Source: Cryptomeria japonica (lineage: Eukaryota > Streptophyta > Pinopsida > Cupressales > Cupressaceae). From it: DNA of 64,000 nt. Shown here piece by piece: positions 22,573 through 34,107 of this stretch. Positions within the stretch are counted from its first letter, which is position 1; each line of letters opens with the position of its first letter. The stretch lies in the NCBI RefSeq assembly GCF_030272615.1, contig NC_081407.1, positions 150,347,744 to 150,411,743 on the forward strand. Direction: 5' to 3'. Position numbers and translations under genes: made by a program. The notes under the pieces were generated by a model, which worked only from the letters and a program-made list of their open reading frames with translations, was not told the origin of the DNA and ran no database searches.

Positions 22573-25500
22573 ATGAGTTTTACTACTATTAGTCCTACCT
22601 ATAGTATCCCTGTAAGGAGAAGTTGTAGAATTAAGGTTGCCCAAGGTTTAAATACTGGGGAAATGAAGCCTAATTTGGCTAGCTTTTTCAATGAGGATAT
22701 TGGTGGTTCTTCCAATCCTATAGATATCTTGTTTATCCTCTTGATAATTCTCATAATGAGGAGGAATCACTAACTAGGGTATCCGTTGATCAATTGGTAA
22801 AGATGAACAATCAATTTGACAATCTTCAACCATGGATGAGTCAAGAATACCTGGAAATTGAAGCCCTCTCATTGATTGAAGGATTAAAAAGAATGATTCA
22901 AAGTGATAAACATGGTGTTGATATCTTGCATGATATTGCTCATATTGTTGATTCTAATATAATGCCTATGAAGAGTTGTACTGAAAACCTCAGTTATACA
23001 CAATCTCCTAGTCAAGTTAATCATTCCTTTTCTTTAACAACTCCTATGACTAGTGTCCCTACCTTCACAACAAACATCATGGCTACCTCTACACAAAATG
23101 TCATACCTACAAATGTTAGCCATGGGGGAAATACCTCTTCTTTCATCTCTCCTACCATGAGTACTCCTTTTGTTACCCAATCACACTCACCACCTATAAA
23201 TGTTAGTCAAGGGGGCAACTCCTTGAATCACAATTCCTTCATTCCTCCTATGAGCCTTCCATGTGTTACCCAACCTTCTCCATTGCCTACTTATCATAGT
23301 GTCCCACCTCATTCTCAATCTCTTCCTTTATTCAACAATGTTACTCCTCCCTCTCAATCCAACATGTCTAATTTCAACTCTTCTACCGAAGCTACAATCA
23401 ATAGTCTAGCCCAAATAGTGTCTTCCTTACAACAACAAATAGCTTCTATGAATCAATCCAAGTATAATGTGCCCACATTTGATGTAGCAATCCCATTATC
23501 CAATGACATTGTTAGAGTTGTCCCTCCTAAACATGTATAATTCCTTTAATTGGAACTTTATAATAGAAAAGGTGATCCCTTAACTCATGTTAAAACATTC
23601 CAAACTTTGTATAGTGACTTTTCTCATGATCAAATATTGTTAGCGAAATTGTTTACTAGAACATTAAAGGATAGAGATTTTCAATGGTATTGTTCTTTGC
23701 CTCCTTGTTCTATTACTTCTTTTCAACAACTGGCTAATGCTTTTATTTAACAATTTCACCATAAAATTGGTCCTAAAGTTACTTTGGCTGATTTGATGCA
23801 TTGTAAACAAGGTGTTAAGGAAAAAGTGATTTATTTTATTGGTAGATATAAGCATTTGTATTCTCGGATTTCTTTTCCTGTGTCTAATCAAGATATTCAA
23901 AAGATTTTTATTGTTAATTTACAAAAAGATATTAGGGATAAACTTAGCTTAATTGAATTTACTTCCTTTCTGCAGTTGTCCGCAGTACTTCACAATTATC
24001 AACTGACTGTGAGTCAATTGGAACAATCATCTCCTTCCATGGCTCTGAGTGATAAGGGTGATAGTGCTCAACAACTGTTTGCGAAGTTCAAACTAAACAA
24101 AGGATCTATCAAATTCAATTACAATTACAACAACAATCAACTGGTCGACACTACAGGTGTGCCTCCTTTGTCTGAATACTTTAAAAGAGAAAAAGAATTT
24201 ACTCCTTTGAATGAATCTTTGCATAGAATTATGTCTAAGTTAATACAAAGGAATGTGTTAAAACTTCCCCAAATCAAACCAATTGATCCATCTAAGACAA
24301 CTTCACCTTACTTTGATGCTAAATCCTTTTGTCAATACCATCGTTAGCCTGGTCATGATATCGAAAAATATTTTCATTGAGAAGTAAGATTGAAGAATTG
24401 ATTGATAACAATACTATATATGTGGTAGGTGTGAATGATAAAGGAAACAAATCCATAGCTCCTCCCAATCAAAACCTTCAGATTTTCACTGATCCTTTAC
24501 CATCCCATTCCACTAATGTGATTGAGACTGATCAACTTTCTTTCTCTCCCAATGATGTTGGCCTTGAATCTAATAATGTGGTGAACCTTGTAGACAAACA
24601 AGAACCTCCTAAGGACTTGTGCATCACATTTGATCCTAGTGATACCATTAAAGCACCTAATGGCCCATTATACATAAGTGCAAAAATAAAAGGTATACCT
24701 GCTAGAGGAGTGCTTATTGATTTTGCTTGCATGGTTAATGTGATAAATAAAAAAATTCTTTATACTTTACAATTGCATCAAGTAATATATACTAATGTGG
24801 TAGTTAAAGTTTTGGATGGCTTCTCATGTCCTGTTATTGGTTCTATAACACTTCCTATTGATGTTGGCACTAAATTCTTAGATGTTCAATTTGCTATCAT
24901 TCCTACATCCGATCAATTTCGTCTGAAGTTGGGACATCCTTGGCTCTCTTCCATGAAAGTGATCGCTTCCACAATTCATAAGTGTTTGAAATTTCCTCAT
25001 AATAGTGAAATCATAAATGTTAATCATAGCATGTATCAACCTACAATTAGGGATGGAGATATTTGTCTTGATTACTTTTGGTCCAAACGATTCCAACCTC
25101 TTCAACTTAGAAGTGATGCTCTCTTTAAATCATATCAAAATTAGAAAAATGAAATGATTTTATCCTTGAGTAAACCTATAAATCCAAAACTTAGCATTCC
25201 ACTTGATGATCATATACCCCTTCTTGAGGATAAGATTATTCTTCTTCCTAAGGAAACATATAATCTTCTTCCCAAAGAGGCACCTATTCCTTCTCCTAAA
25301 GAGAAGAGTATCCTCTCTCCCAATAAAAGAGATATTCTTCTTCCTAAAGAAAAATCTATTCCTTCTACTATGGTTGAGTCTACTCTTCCTCCCAAAGGTA
25401 GAAAAACTCTTCCTCCTAAACATCAATTTATTCCTCCTAAGGGTAGACCTATCCCTCCTCCTCATGATGGACCTGGTCTCCTTCCTACGCCTCCTATTCC

Positions 25501-26170
25501 TCCTTTGTATGGTGTGGTTCCTCCTCCTTCATCTTATAGAGATAACTGACCGACATCTCCTATTGTCCAACCTAAAAGACCTCAACCTATTCATCCTTCC
25601 CTAAAAGAAGAGACAAATCCTATACCTGATGAACCTAAACCTCTTCAACCTTCAGCCAAAACTAGATGAAACTGTTGTGCAAGAGAAACTCAATGGAGAT
25701 GTCGTGCTAGAGATCATGAAGCTATCTCCCAAACCATCTCTTCTCCTAAAACACCAACTGTTGACATGATTCCATTTTCTCCTAAACAATATGTTCAACC
25801 TAATTCTCTAAGATGCAAAATGATTAAAACAAATGATGGTTCAAGTTCTATTCCTATTAGAGCTCCTATTCTTTAAAATCTTGATGAAGAAATAGGTCAA
25901 AATGTTGTTAATGATGAAAATGTTGATCCTAATATTTCTAATGTTGAATATGAATATGTTGATGTTGACAATGATTTATCTGCAAAATTTTCAAAAGTAT
26001 TAATCCCAGCTCCTAGTAACGAACAAAGTGATCCATCATTAGAGCATGGTCCTTGTTTGGAATTTGTGATAGCTCTGTCTACTGTGCTCAATGTGGATCC
26101 TCTTGCGTGTTGTCCACCTTCCTGAAATAATGATCAGCAAGATCGGGGGGAGGATGACGTGCTTGATTAG
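22573..26170 (+). pseudogene. Gag-protease ORF of element B, extensively broken
   Basis: Starts at the same position as in A and E (MSFTTISPTYSIPVRR) and ends with the same C-terminus (DQQD.GEDDVLD) at about 26168-26170. It is readable as 22573-22773, 22794-23540, 23550-23750, 23784-24347, 24377-25144 and 25154-25549, separated by stops and small shifts. The gag domain (RKGDPLTHVKTFQTLYSDFS) begins near 23550. The knuckle near 24325-24370 is damaged (stop after CQYHR and loss of the last Cys). The protease site reads IDFACMVN near 24717. A repeated Leu/Pro/Lys block (LPKE.PIPSPKEKSILSP) at 25230-25440 expands the proline-rich tail relative to A and E. PPLYG is kept near 25500. Non-functional. 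Confidence 0.88.
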
Positions 26171-26931
26171 CTTCATTAGCACTGTAGATTCTCTCTCTCT
26201 CCTCTCTTTATTATTTGTGACAGTCTTCTATTTGTTTCCCTATTCTTCTATTTGTTGTCCCTAGTGTTGTCTACTTTAGGATGATGCAAGGTGTTGAGAT
26301 ATCTTTTGGTCTCCTCCATGTTGACTCAAAAGACACATGTATTCCCTTCTCCCATGGTGGTTTCCTTTCTTTGGGGGATGAGGACAATCCTATGCACATA
26401 TATATATATATATACATGATATACATGAGTTGTCATAAAATGCATACTAACTCCAAAGTTAGGTGAAACCACCTCGTGTTTTGTGCTTTGTGTTCATTAT
26501 CCTTTGATTTATCCTCTCTTGGGGGTTAAATTATTGTGATAGCATGCTTGTCTTTTTGGGTGTGCCATACATTAAAGAAATTTCTCCCAACAAGGTGTGT
26601 GCAATCGCTTTAATGTGGGGGCATACACTCCGCTCATGATTCTCTCACTTAAAGTTACTTAGCAAACTTTATCATTGCCTTGTAATTTTTTGTGCTTTTT
26701 CTTTTCATGACTCATAGTAAGAGAACCTTACTAGTTGTATTCATGGTTCTCTATTTCTCTCTCATGACCTTCCCTTTTACCTTATCATTGAAGTCGTAAG
26801 ATCCTAAAGTCCATTGGGGGATTGGTGAATCCTGCCTCTTTGATGTGGTGAAAATCTTTCAATCTGAAATTCCTTGTATATTACCGTGATTATTTGTGTA
26901 AGCTCATACTCTGGCTAAAGTGGGGGCTAAA
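26171..26931 (+). other. Element B 3' untranslated region
   Basis: Non-coding. The four G-run sites of A and E recur at about 26519-26530, 26614-26621, 26814-26822 and 26917-26931 (PPT, identical to A and E). A stem with arms ACATTAAAG (26569-26577) and CTTTAATGT (26608-26616) corresponds to the ACGTTAAA/TTTAACGT stem of E with a paired substitution. A short (TA)n run is near 26400. Confidence 0.65.
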
Positions 26932-28102
26932 TGTAACATCCTTAAATTGCACCCCTTACAATTTTCAACTGCATTTGGTTCTTCACCTTAGTTTTTGCAC
27001 CCCTCGGCCTAATTGGAGACTTGATTATGCTCATACATGTCAAAAACACCCTGCAATTCACTGATGCACCCGACTTGCACCTTGATCCTACCCCAAATTA
27101 GGGCAAGACCAAGGTGTGGTGCCTTGATCCCCCTTAATGGGAACCTATCTTGGACCCCTCCCCCTAACCTATCTCAAATTTGAAGCGAGAAAATCCCCTC
27201 TATTTCAGCTCAAGTCATAAAATTAATCAATTCAAGCTACAGTCAAGTATGTAAGAGGGATTTCCCCTCTCATTTGACAAGATCATGAAATTCAATCAAG
27301 CATCTGAGCATTCAAGAGATCAAGCATTCAAGAGAAATTGAGCATTTTCAGTCTTCCTTCAAGCTTTGGAGCATCAATAGAGTCAAGATTTCAAGCATCG
27401 AAGAGGAGATCATCATTCTAATCCATAAAATCATAATTCCATGTGGAGGCAAGCAAAACTTCACATGGAGGTATAAGCATTTCATTTTCAGTCAATTCAA
27501 CATCTCCTCAAAGAAGAGGATTCCTACTTTCAATCATTTCAATCACATTATTTCAACCACTTGGTTAATTCCAAAACCAGGGTTTGACCTAAAGGCAAGC
27601 CCCTATTCCCAACACATTTCCCTTTCCTTTTGTGTGCAGGAAGCAAGTGCGCAGTTGTAATTCTGGAATTAATATTTATTTGCAGAGATGGAAAAACCTT
27701 TTTCGACGCGTGGAAAGTTTGGAGGACTGATAGGAGGTTGACCTGGTCCGAACAAACAATCCCTACAACTTTTGGCAGATTTCACAGAGCAGCTTCGAGT
27801 CATCTCAAACTTCTTAGATCTAGGTGCATGACTAAATCCCGAATTTGTAGCTCGTTGTTTTCTCATACTTGTCTTTGTTTCCAGCACATAGTCTTAATTC
27901 AACTAGTCAACTTAAAAAAGAGGGTCAATTGCATTCCAAACATAATCAATCTACTTAGTATTCAGTCCTTTGCATCATTTAAAATTGGATCTAGTGGACT
28001 CATCCCCTCTTTTGAATGTAAAGTCCTCAAAGTGAAAATTGGCTTAGTGAATTCTCCTTTCCAAGCGGTGAATTTGCTAAGCCCCAAATTTTCCACTTTA
28101 CA
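26932..28102 (+). repeat. Element B 3' LTR
   Basis: 1171 bp, TGTAACATCC...CTTTACA. It is uninterrupted and so shows the pre-insertion site of C1 (near 27735-27745). A hairpin with GGGTTTG (27580-27586) and CAAGCCC (27595-27601) corresponds to the A/E LTR hairpin. The TATA-like site near 27247 has decayed to TATGTAAG. AGTAC follows. Confidence 0.92.
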
Positions 28103-31100
28103 AGTACTAAAGGAGTTACATGATGTTTGAACTACTTTCTATTAGATCATACCCTTGAGAAATGCATCTAGATGTTTGGAGAGAGGATCAAAAAAAAAAA
28201 ATTAAGGAAAACAAAGGAAAGTTCAATAAGAAAGCTTACTATGTTATAGATGATGATGGTATTTCAGATGGTGAGTTAAGTTATGAAGATGGTGCTTGTT
28301 TGTTCTTCATTGAAAAAGAAGAATCTAAACCTAGCAATAGTAAGGAGACATCTAAGGTGGTTGAAACTGTTGCATCAACATTTCATGTTAAAAGAGATAG
28401 AAATGGATGGTTGATTGATTGTGGATGTTCAAATCATATGACTAGTGACAAAAGTAAATTTTTAAAACTTGAAAAGTATGATGGTGTTTATGTTAGATTT
28501 GGAGATGATCGGTCTTCTCAAATTGTTGGAATTGGCTCTATTACTTTTGATGGAAAGCATAACACTGAAAAATATTTACTATGTGAAAGGATTACATCAT
28601 AATCTCTTGAGTGTTGGGCAAATGTGTGAAAATGGTTGCAATGTTGTCTTTCAGGATGGTGGCTATGAGATTTGGAACTGTAATTGTTGCAGGGAAAAAG
28701 ACAAGTGGAAACATGTATCAATTGGAATTTGCTACTGGACATTGCCTATTATATTAGATCAATGAAAGATGGCTATTGCACCAGAGGATGTGTCACATCA
28801 ATTTTGATAATTTGGTGAAGATTAGCATGACAAGAGTTGTGACAGATTTAACAAGACTGACTAAACCATATAACAGTGTTTACAAAGAATGTTAAGTGGG
28901 AAAGCAGACAAAAAGGAACATTTAGAGGGAAGGAACAATATTCTATTGGATTGTTGGATTTGGTACACATAGATTTATGTGGTCTGGCCAAAACAAGGAG
29001 TTTACAAGGTGAGAGGTATTTCATGCTCTTAATTGATGATAATTTTAGAATAAATTGGGTTGCATTTCTAAGAGAAAAATCAGAGGCATTAGAAAATTTT
29101 AATATATTCAAAGCTAGAGTTGAGAATGAAGTTGATATCTAAGAATTAAATTCTTAAGATCAGACAGAGGAGGATAATTTATGTCTGATGAATTTGATAC
29201 TTTTTATGAGAAATATGGAATTAGAAGACATCTATCTAATCCTAGGACACCTCAACATAATGGTGTGGTTGAGAGAATGAACAGGACTATTCTAGAAGCA
29301 ACAAGAATTGTGATCAAAGAAGAAAACCTACCAGAAGTGTATTGGAGAGAAGTAATACATACTTCTATATATACCCTTAACAGAGTTCTATTCAAAAAGA
29401 AGTATGGGAAGACATCATATAAGTTATGGCATGGAAGAATTCCCTCAGTAAGGTGTTTCGAAGTTTTTGGAAGTAAATGCTATATCTGGAAAGATGAAAG
29501 AGATCTTGGAAAGTTTGATAGCAGAGTTGATGAAGGTATATTTATGGGTTATTCTATAAAGAGCAAGGCTTACAAATGTTATAACAAAAAATTGAATAAA
29601 ATCATTGAAAATGAAAATGTGAAGGTTGATGAAAATATTTTAAAAGAAACTAGTATACAAGCAGATATGAATATGATGAGTCTGCAAATAGAGATGAAGT
29701 CAAGCAAAAAGAAACTTAGGTTGCTCTAGCAATTGCATCAAAAACCTCGAGGTATGTGCAGAAAAATCATTTTGAGAATCAAATCATAGGAGATAAGAAC
29801 ATATGAGTTATAACAAGAAGCAAAGTTATTGAAGAACAAGTTCTACTATGTTTACTTTCTGAAGTTGAACCTAAGACAGTTGAAGAAGCTTGTAAAGATT
29901 AGAGTTGGATGAAGGCTATGAAGGAAGAGTTGGATCAAATTGAGTAAAATTAGACTTGGGAATTAGTCCCTAGACTAGTAGATAAGAATGTTATTGGAAC
30001 AAAGTGGGTGTTCTGGAATAAGTTGGATGAATATGGTCATGTAGTAAAAAAATAAAGCAAGATTGGTATGCAAAGGTTACACACAGGTTGAAGACATTAA
30101 TTTTGAAGAAACTAATGCGCATGTTGCCTAAATGGAAGATATTAGGATGTTTTTAGCTTTTGCAGCATTTAAAAATTTCAAAGTCTAACAAATGGATGTG
30201 AAGTTAGCATTTCTGAATGGAGAGTTAAAAGAAGAAGTATAGATTGAACAACTGAAAGGATTTAAGTTGTCAAATAATCTAGACGTTGTTTGTAGATTGA
30301 AGAAGGCATAGTATGGGTTGAATCAAGCTCCTAGAGCTTGGTATAGAAAGTTAGACAAGTATCTACTGAATCAAGGATTTCAAAAGGGGTTTGCCGAAAA
30401 CAATCTTTATTTTAAAATTGAATAAAAAAATATCCTAATTGTTGTTGTATATGTGGATGATATAATTTTTGGAGGTAATGATGATATGTACAAGAAGTTT
30501 GCTAGTGAGGTGCACAAGGAATTTTGAAATGTGTATGATTGGTGAGTTAAATTTCTTTCTTGGATTGCAAGTGAATCAAAACAGTAAAGGTATTTTTATT
30601 TCTCAGTCAAAATATGTTAGAGAGCTATTAAAGAAGTTTGGATTAGATATCCCCAAACTGGTATGTACTCCTATAACTATTGGATGCAAGTTGACTAGTG
30701 ATGACAAATCTTTTAAGATCGATGCAAGCAAGTATAGATCAATCATTGGATGATTATATTGAATACCTGATTGCTAATAGATCGGATATCATGTTTGGTG
30801 TTTGTCTTGCAGCCAGATTTCAACAAGAACCAAAAGAATCTCATGTCGTTGCTATAATGAGGATTTTCAGATATTTGAAAGGAACAAAAGATTTTGGATT
30901 GTGGTATCCTAGAGGATCAAACTTTACTCTGAAATTTTATACTGATGCAGATTGGGTAGGAGGTGTTGATGACAGAAAGAGTACAAATTGAGGAGCATTC
31001 TTCCTTGGCTCTCAGTTAGTTGCATGGTTAAGTAAGAAGTAGGATTCTATATCTTTATCAATCGCAGAAGTTGAGTACATTGTAGCTGCCTCATGTTGCA

Positions 31101-31330
31101 CTCAAGTACTTTGGATGAAACATACATTGAAGTATATTGGTGTGATGTTTGATGAACCAATCTCAATCATGTGCGATAATACAAGCATAATCGATATCTC
31201 TAAGAACCTGGTACTACGTTACAGAATAAAGTATATCTCTATTTGATATCATTTCTTAAGGAAAAATGTGTTGGATAGTGGAGTGAAACTCAAATATGTA
31301 CCTACAAAAGAGCAAGTTGCAGATGTCTTT
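28103..31330 (+). pseudogene. C2: 5'-truncated Ty1/copia gag-pol, first part
   Basis: Begins in the gag zinc knuckle: Cys, a Tyr in place of the second Cys, His and Cys at about 28118-28165. The protease is at about 28405-28440 and reads LIDCGCSNHM (D-C-G instead of D-S-G). Integrase has HIDLCG near 28970, LRSDRGG near 29155 and VVERMNRT near 29265. RT has QMDVKLAFLNGELKEEV-like sequence near 30190 and VYVDDIIFGG near 30448-30478. RNase H has YTDADWVGGVDDRKSTN near 30940-30990 and stops abruptly at 31330 inside 'ADVF'. Many stops and shifts. The frame continues at 40293 beyond an 8.96-kb insertion. The element's 5' LTR and N-terminal gag are not found left of element B. Confidence 0.88.
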
Positions 31331-31365
31331 GGAGTGATCCCACAATACTGGGTTACACTTTTTGG
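31331..31365 (+). repeat. Left terminal inverted repeat
   Basis: GTGATCCCACAATACTGG followed by GTTACACTTTTTGG; inverted partner at 40254-40288. Confidence 0.75.
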
Positions 31366-31665
31366 TACGTCCTGATTTTTGCTGAAATCATACATTTTTT
31401 TAGAAAATATAATGGTTTAAGGTTTAAGAGGTCCCATTTTAAGTAATTAAATGAGGAGAGTTAGATCAAAGGCTCTTAGATCAAAATTTCTTAGATAGAA
31501 CCTCTCTACTTCTAAATCATATCTGCAATGGTGTCTCCTTCGCACCTATCAAAATGCTGATAAAAAACAACTTTTACATTAGATTTTTGGGGGGTCAAAT
31601 GAATTCATTTAGAAGTTTTGTGTTTTTTAGTATTTTGTCCTTAATATAAGCTTTCCAAATAGTAT

Positions 31666-32932
31666 TGTAGCGTCCTAAAATTGCGACACTTGCAATTTCG
31701 ACTGCATTTCGGTCTTCACGATGGCGACGCAACACGCAACCTGAATGGAGACCCCAAAACTTGCTCACGACACCAAAAACTGCATTTTTCAAGCACCTTG
31801 GCCTGAACCTCCTTGCACCCCGCTGTCCCGGAGGTGGGACCAGAGCGCCCAGCGCCCTGGTCCCTCAAGACCAGGGCGCCCAGCGCCCTGGTCCCTCAAG
31901 ACCAGGGCGCCCAGCGCCCTGGTCCCTGGGTCCTATTTTGGGCCCGGTCTCCTAAGTGATATCGGGTCTTTTTGATTGCAATTTGGAAATATACTTCCCT
32001 GGTCGGCCTAAGGCCGGGAAAATCAGTCTATCAGCCATAATTGACAAGTATATAAACTACATTTTCCTCTCTCATTGGGATGGATGGAAGGTAGATGGAA
32101 AAGAGGCAAAAAGCAAGATTCAAACATTCAAGCATTCAAGCATTCCTTCTAAGTCTCCATTCAAGGCTAAGTGTTGCATTCAAGACAAGGATTCAACCAT
32201 TGAAGAGGAGATCACTTACTACATGCTACATACAACATACTACATACTACAACATACAACATCTAAACCTTCGCACATAAGGATACCAACATCCTTAGAA
32301 CAAGGTATTAGTACTTGTTTACATTACAGTCATTTACATTTACAGCTCTTGCTCATTTCTTGGTTAATTCCAAAACCGGGGTTTGACCTAAAGGCAAACC
32401 CCTAATCCCTAACCCCCCATCGTCTTCACTTTTCTGTGTGTAGGTTGCAGGTATGCGGCTGAAATTGAAGATCTGGAATCCTTGTGCAGAGACGAACCGA
32501 TCCCCCTTCGTTTGACGAATTTTTCGGAGGACCGTGGCGCCGGGCGCCATTGTCCCGACAACTTTTGCTCAAATTTGTAGGACAGCGCCGTATCGACATT
32601 TTACTGCTAATTCCAGGTCCGCAGCTTCATCCTATAACCTAAACTCAGTTTATAAGCGAATCTTTGTCACTTTCTATGCATGCTTAGCTTAATTCTTCTA
32701 TGCACATTCTTTACAAAAGAGGGTAGCCTTGCTTTCCTAACCCTTGAAATTCATTTAGCATCCAATCTTACATTGTGTGGGATTGAATCTTATGAGTTTC
32801 AACCCCTCTTTTGAATGTAAAGTCTTCCCCCTAAGTGAAAACCCATCGAATCCTAGCGAACCTCCCTTCTCTCTCCTCGGAGTCAGAAGAGGGGAGAACA
32901 ACTAGGGTTCGACCGTGATTTTCCGCTTTACA
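31666..32932 (+). repeat. Element E 5' LTR
   Basis: 1267 bp. Three copies of the palindromic 31-bp unit start at 31839, 31870 and 31901; the 3' LTR has one. TATA box TATATAAAC at about 32049. Hairpin GGGGTTTG (32378-32385) and CAAACCCC (32395-32402). Confidence 0.94.
31839..31923 (+). repeat. Tandem palindromic minisatellite in E 5' LTR (31 bp x 3)
   Basis: Each unit contains arms ACCAGGGCGC and GCGCCCTGGT around CCA; the first unit has one change (ACCAGAGCGC). Units 2 and 3 (31870-31892, 31901-31923) are perfect 10-bp inverted repeats. Element A has two units in each LTR and the E 3' LTR has one. Confidence 0.85.
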
Positions 32933-34107
32933 TTTTGGTGAACCCGACGTGAACATCCTTTCTGATTTTTCATGCTTAGATCTGAAAAGTTGATTACATT
33001 TCCATGTTTGATCTTTTGCAAAATTTTAGAGGTGATTGCATAAAAACCCTAAATTTTCTTTTTGAACATTGAACTTGCGAAATGTTTAATTGTTAATGCT
33101 TGCTTCAGATCTGCTTTTCTATTACAAATTATCAATTCATGTCTGTACTTTAATTTTGAAAATTAAGTGGTTAAAAGTCAAAACCCTAATTTTTGAAACC
33201 CTCTTGATTCAACCTTTGTCCGACAATTTCACTGATCAAAACATCTCCAAATCAGCTGTAACTTTGGATTCTGCAATAAAATCACATTATCCTTCATCCC
33301 TGAAAATTTGGAAAAAAGTTGCGAGGACCGTGTTGCACTCCGAGCGCCATCATCCCCGACATTTTTTCCGAAATTTCGGGAGCGACATCTTACTGTGTTT
33401 TTCTGCTAAAATCCAGAATTTTGGCTGATTTTATCAATTATAACACCTTCAAAATTACAGTCAAAGTTGGTCTTGCGATTGCTTGGTCTAAGGCTCCTAA
33501 TCATTCAAAAATTGTCGAAATTAAAATTTTGTGTCAAAATTGCGTTTTTTATTATCATAAATCTGAAAAGTGTGTCTACATTCATTCGAAATTTCAGTGC
33601 TTTATTCAAATTCTTGCATTTTGTGACTTTTGAAATTAAGTGCTTAATTACAACAACTTTGATTTCCGCTTTCAAAATCGAATTTTGCGTGAAATTGAGT
33701 CAATTTTTAAATTTCAAAATTTGCGTTGCTTTTGACATTCCCTCTAAAATCATAAAATTCAAAATTTCAGTTTCCCTCTCTTTTTCAAAAATTCAAATTT
33801 TGCATTTTTCGACAATCTTGATAGGGTTCAATTTTGAGATTGCAACTTTAACTTGGCCTATCTACAGATCGTAAAATCCCTCAATTTTTTCAGATTAGCT
33901 CTAAAATCATCATACCTTTCATCCCTGCAAATTTCGAAAAAAGTTGCAAGGACCGTGTTGCACTCCGAGCGCCACGGTCCTGGACATTTTTTTCGAAATT
34001 TTGGGAGACTGTTGTGATTGTATTTAACAGCTTAAATCTGGAAGATTGGCTGGTTTTACTGAAAATTGCTACCTCTAAGATCAAAATCTTTTCTCTCTCT
34101 CTAGTGC
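32933..34107 (+). other. Element E leader with PBS-like site and duplicated module
   Basis: Starts with TTTTGGTGAACCCGACGTG directly after the LTR (tRNA not assigned). The two copies of the leader module are at about 33279-33430 and 33899-34060. Each has GGACCGTGTTGCACTCCGAG followed by CGCCA and then GACATTTTTT.CGAAATTT. The ATG of the gag ORF follows at 34108. Confidence 0.7.

Larger units (their letters stand above)
13101..28102 (+). mobile_element. Element B: older gag-only LTR retrotransposon carrying nested copia C1
   Basis: The LTRs start TGTAACGTCC/TGTAACATCC and end CTTTACA. The target duplication AGTAC is at 13096-13100 and 28103-28107. The 5' LTR (13101-13903 plus 20951-21317) is split by copia element C1; the 3' LTR is 26932-28102. 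The internal region has the same plan as A and E: PBS-like site, AT-rich leader, gag-protease frame, 3' untranslated region with the same four G-run sites, and the identical PPT. Sequence similarity to A and E is clear in the ORF but limited in the LTR to the ends and a few blocks, so this is a diverged subfamily. The host sequence to the right is copia C2 gag. Confidence 0.92.
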
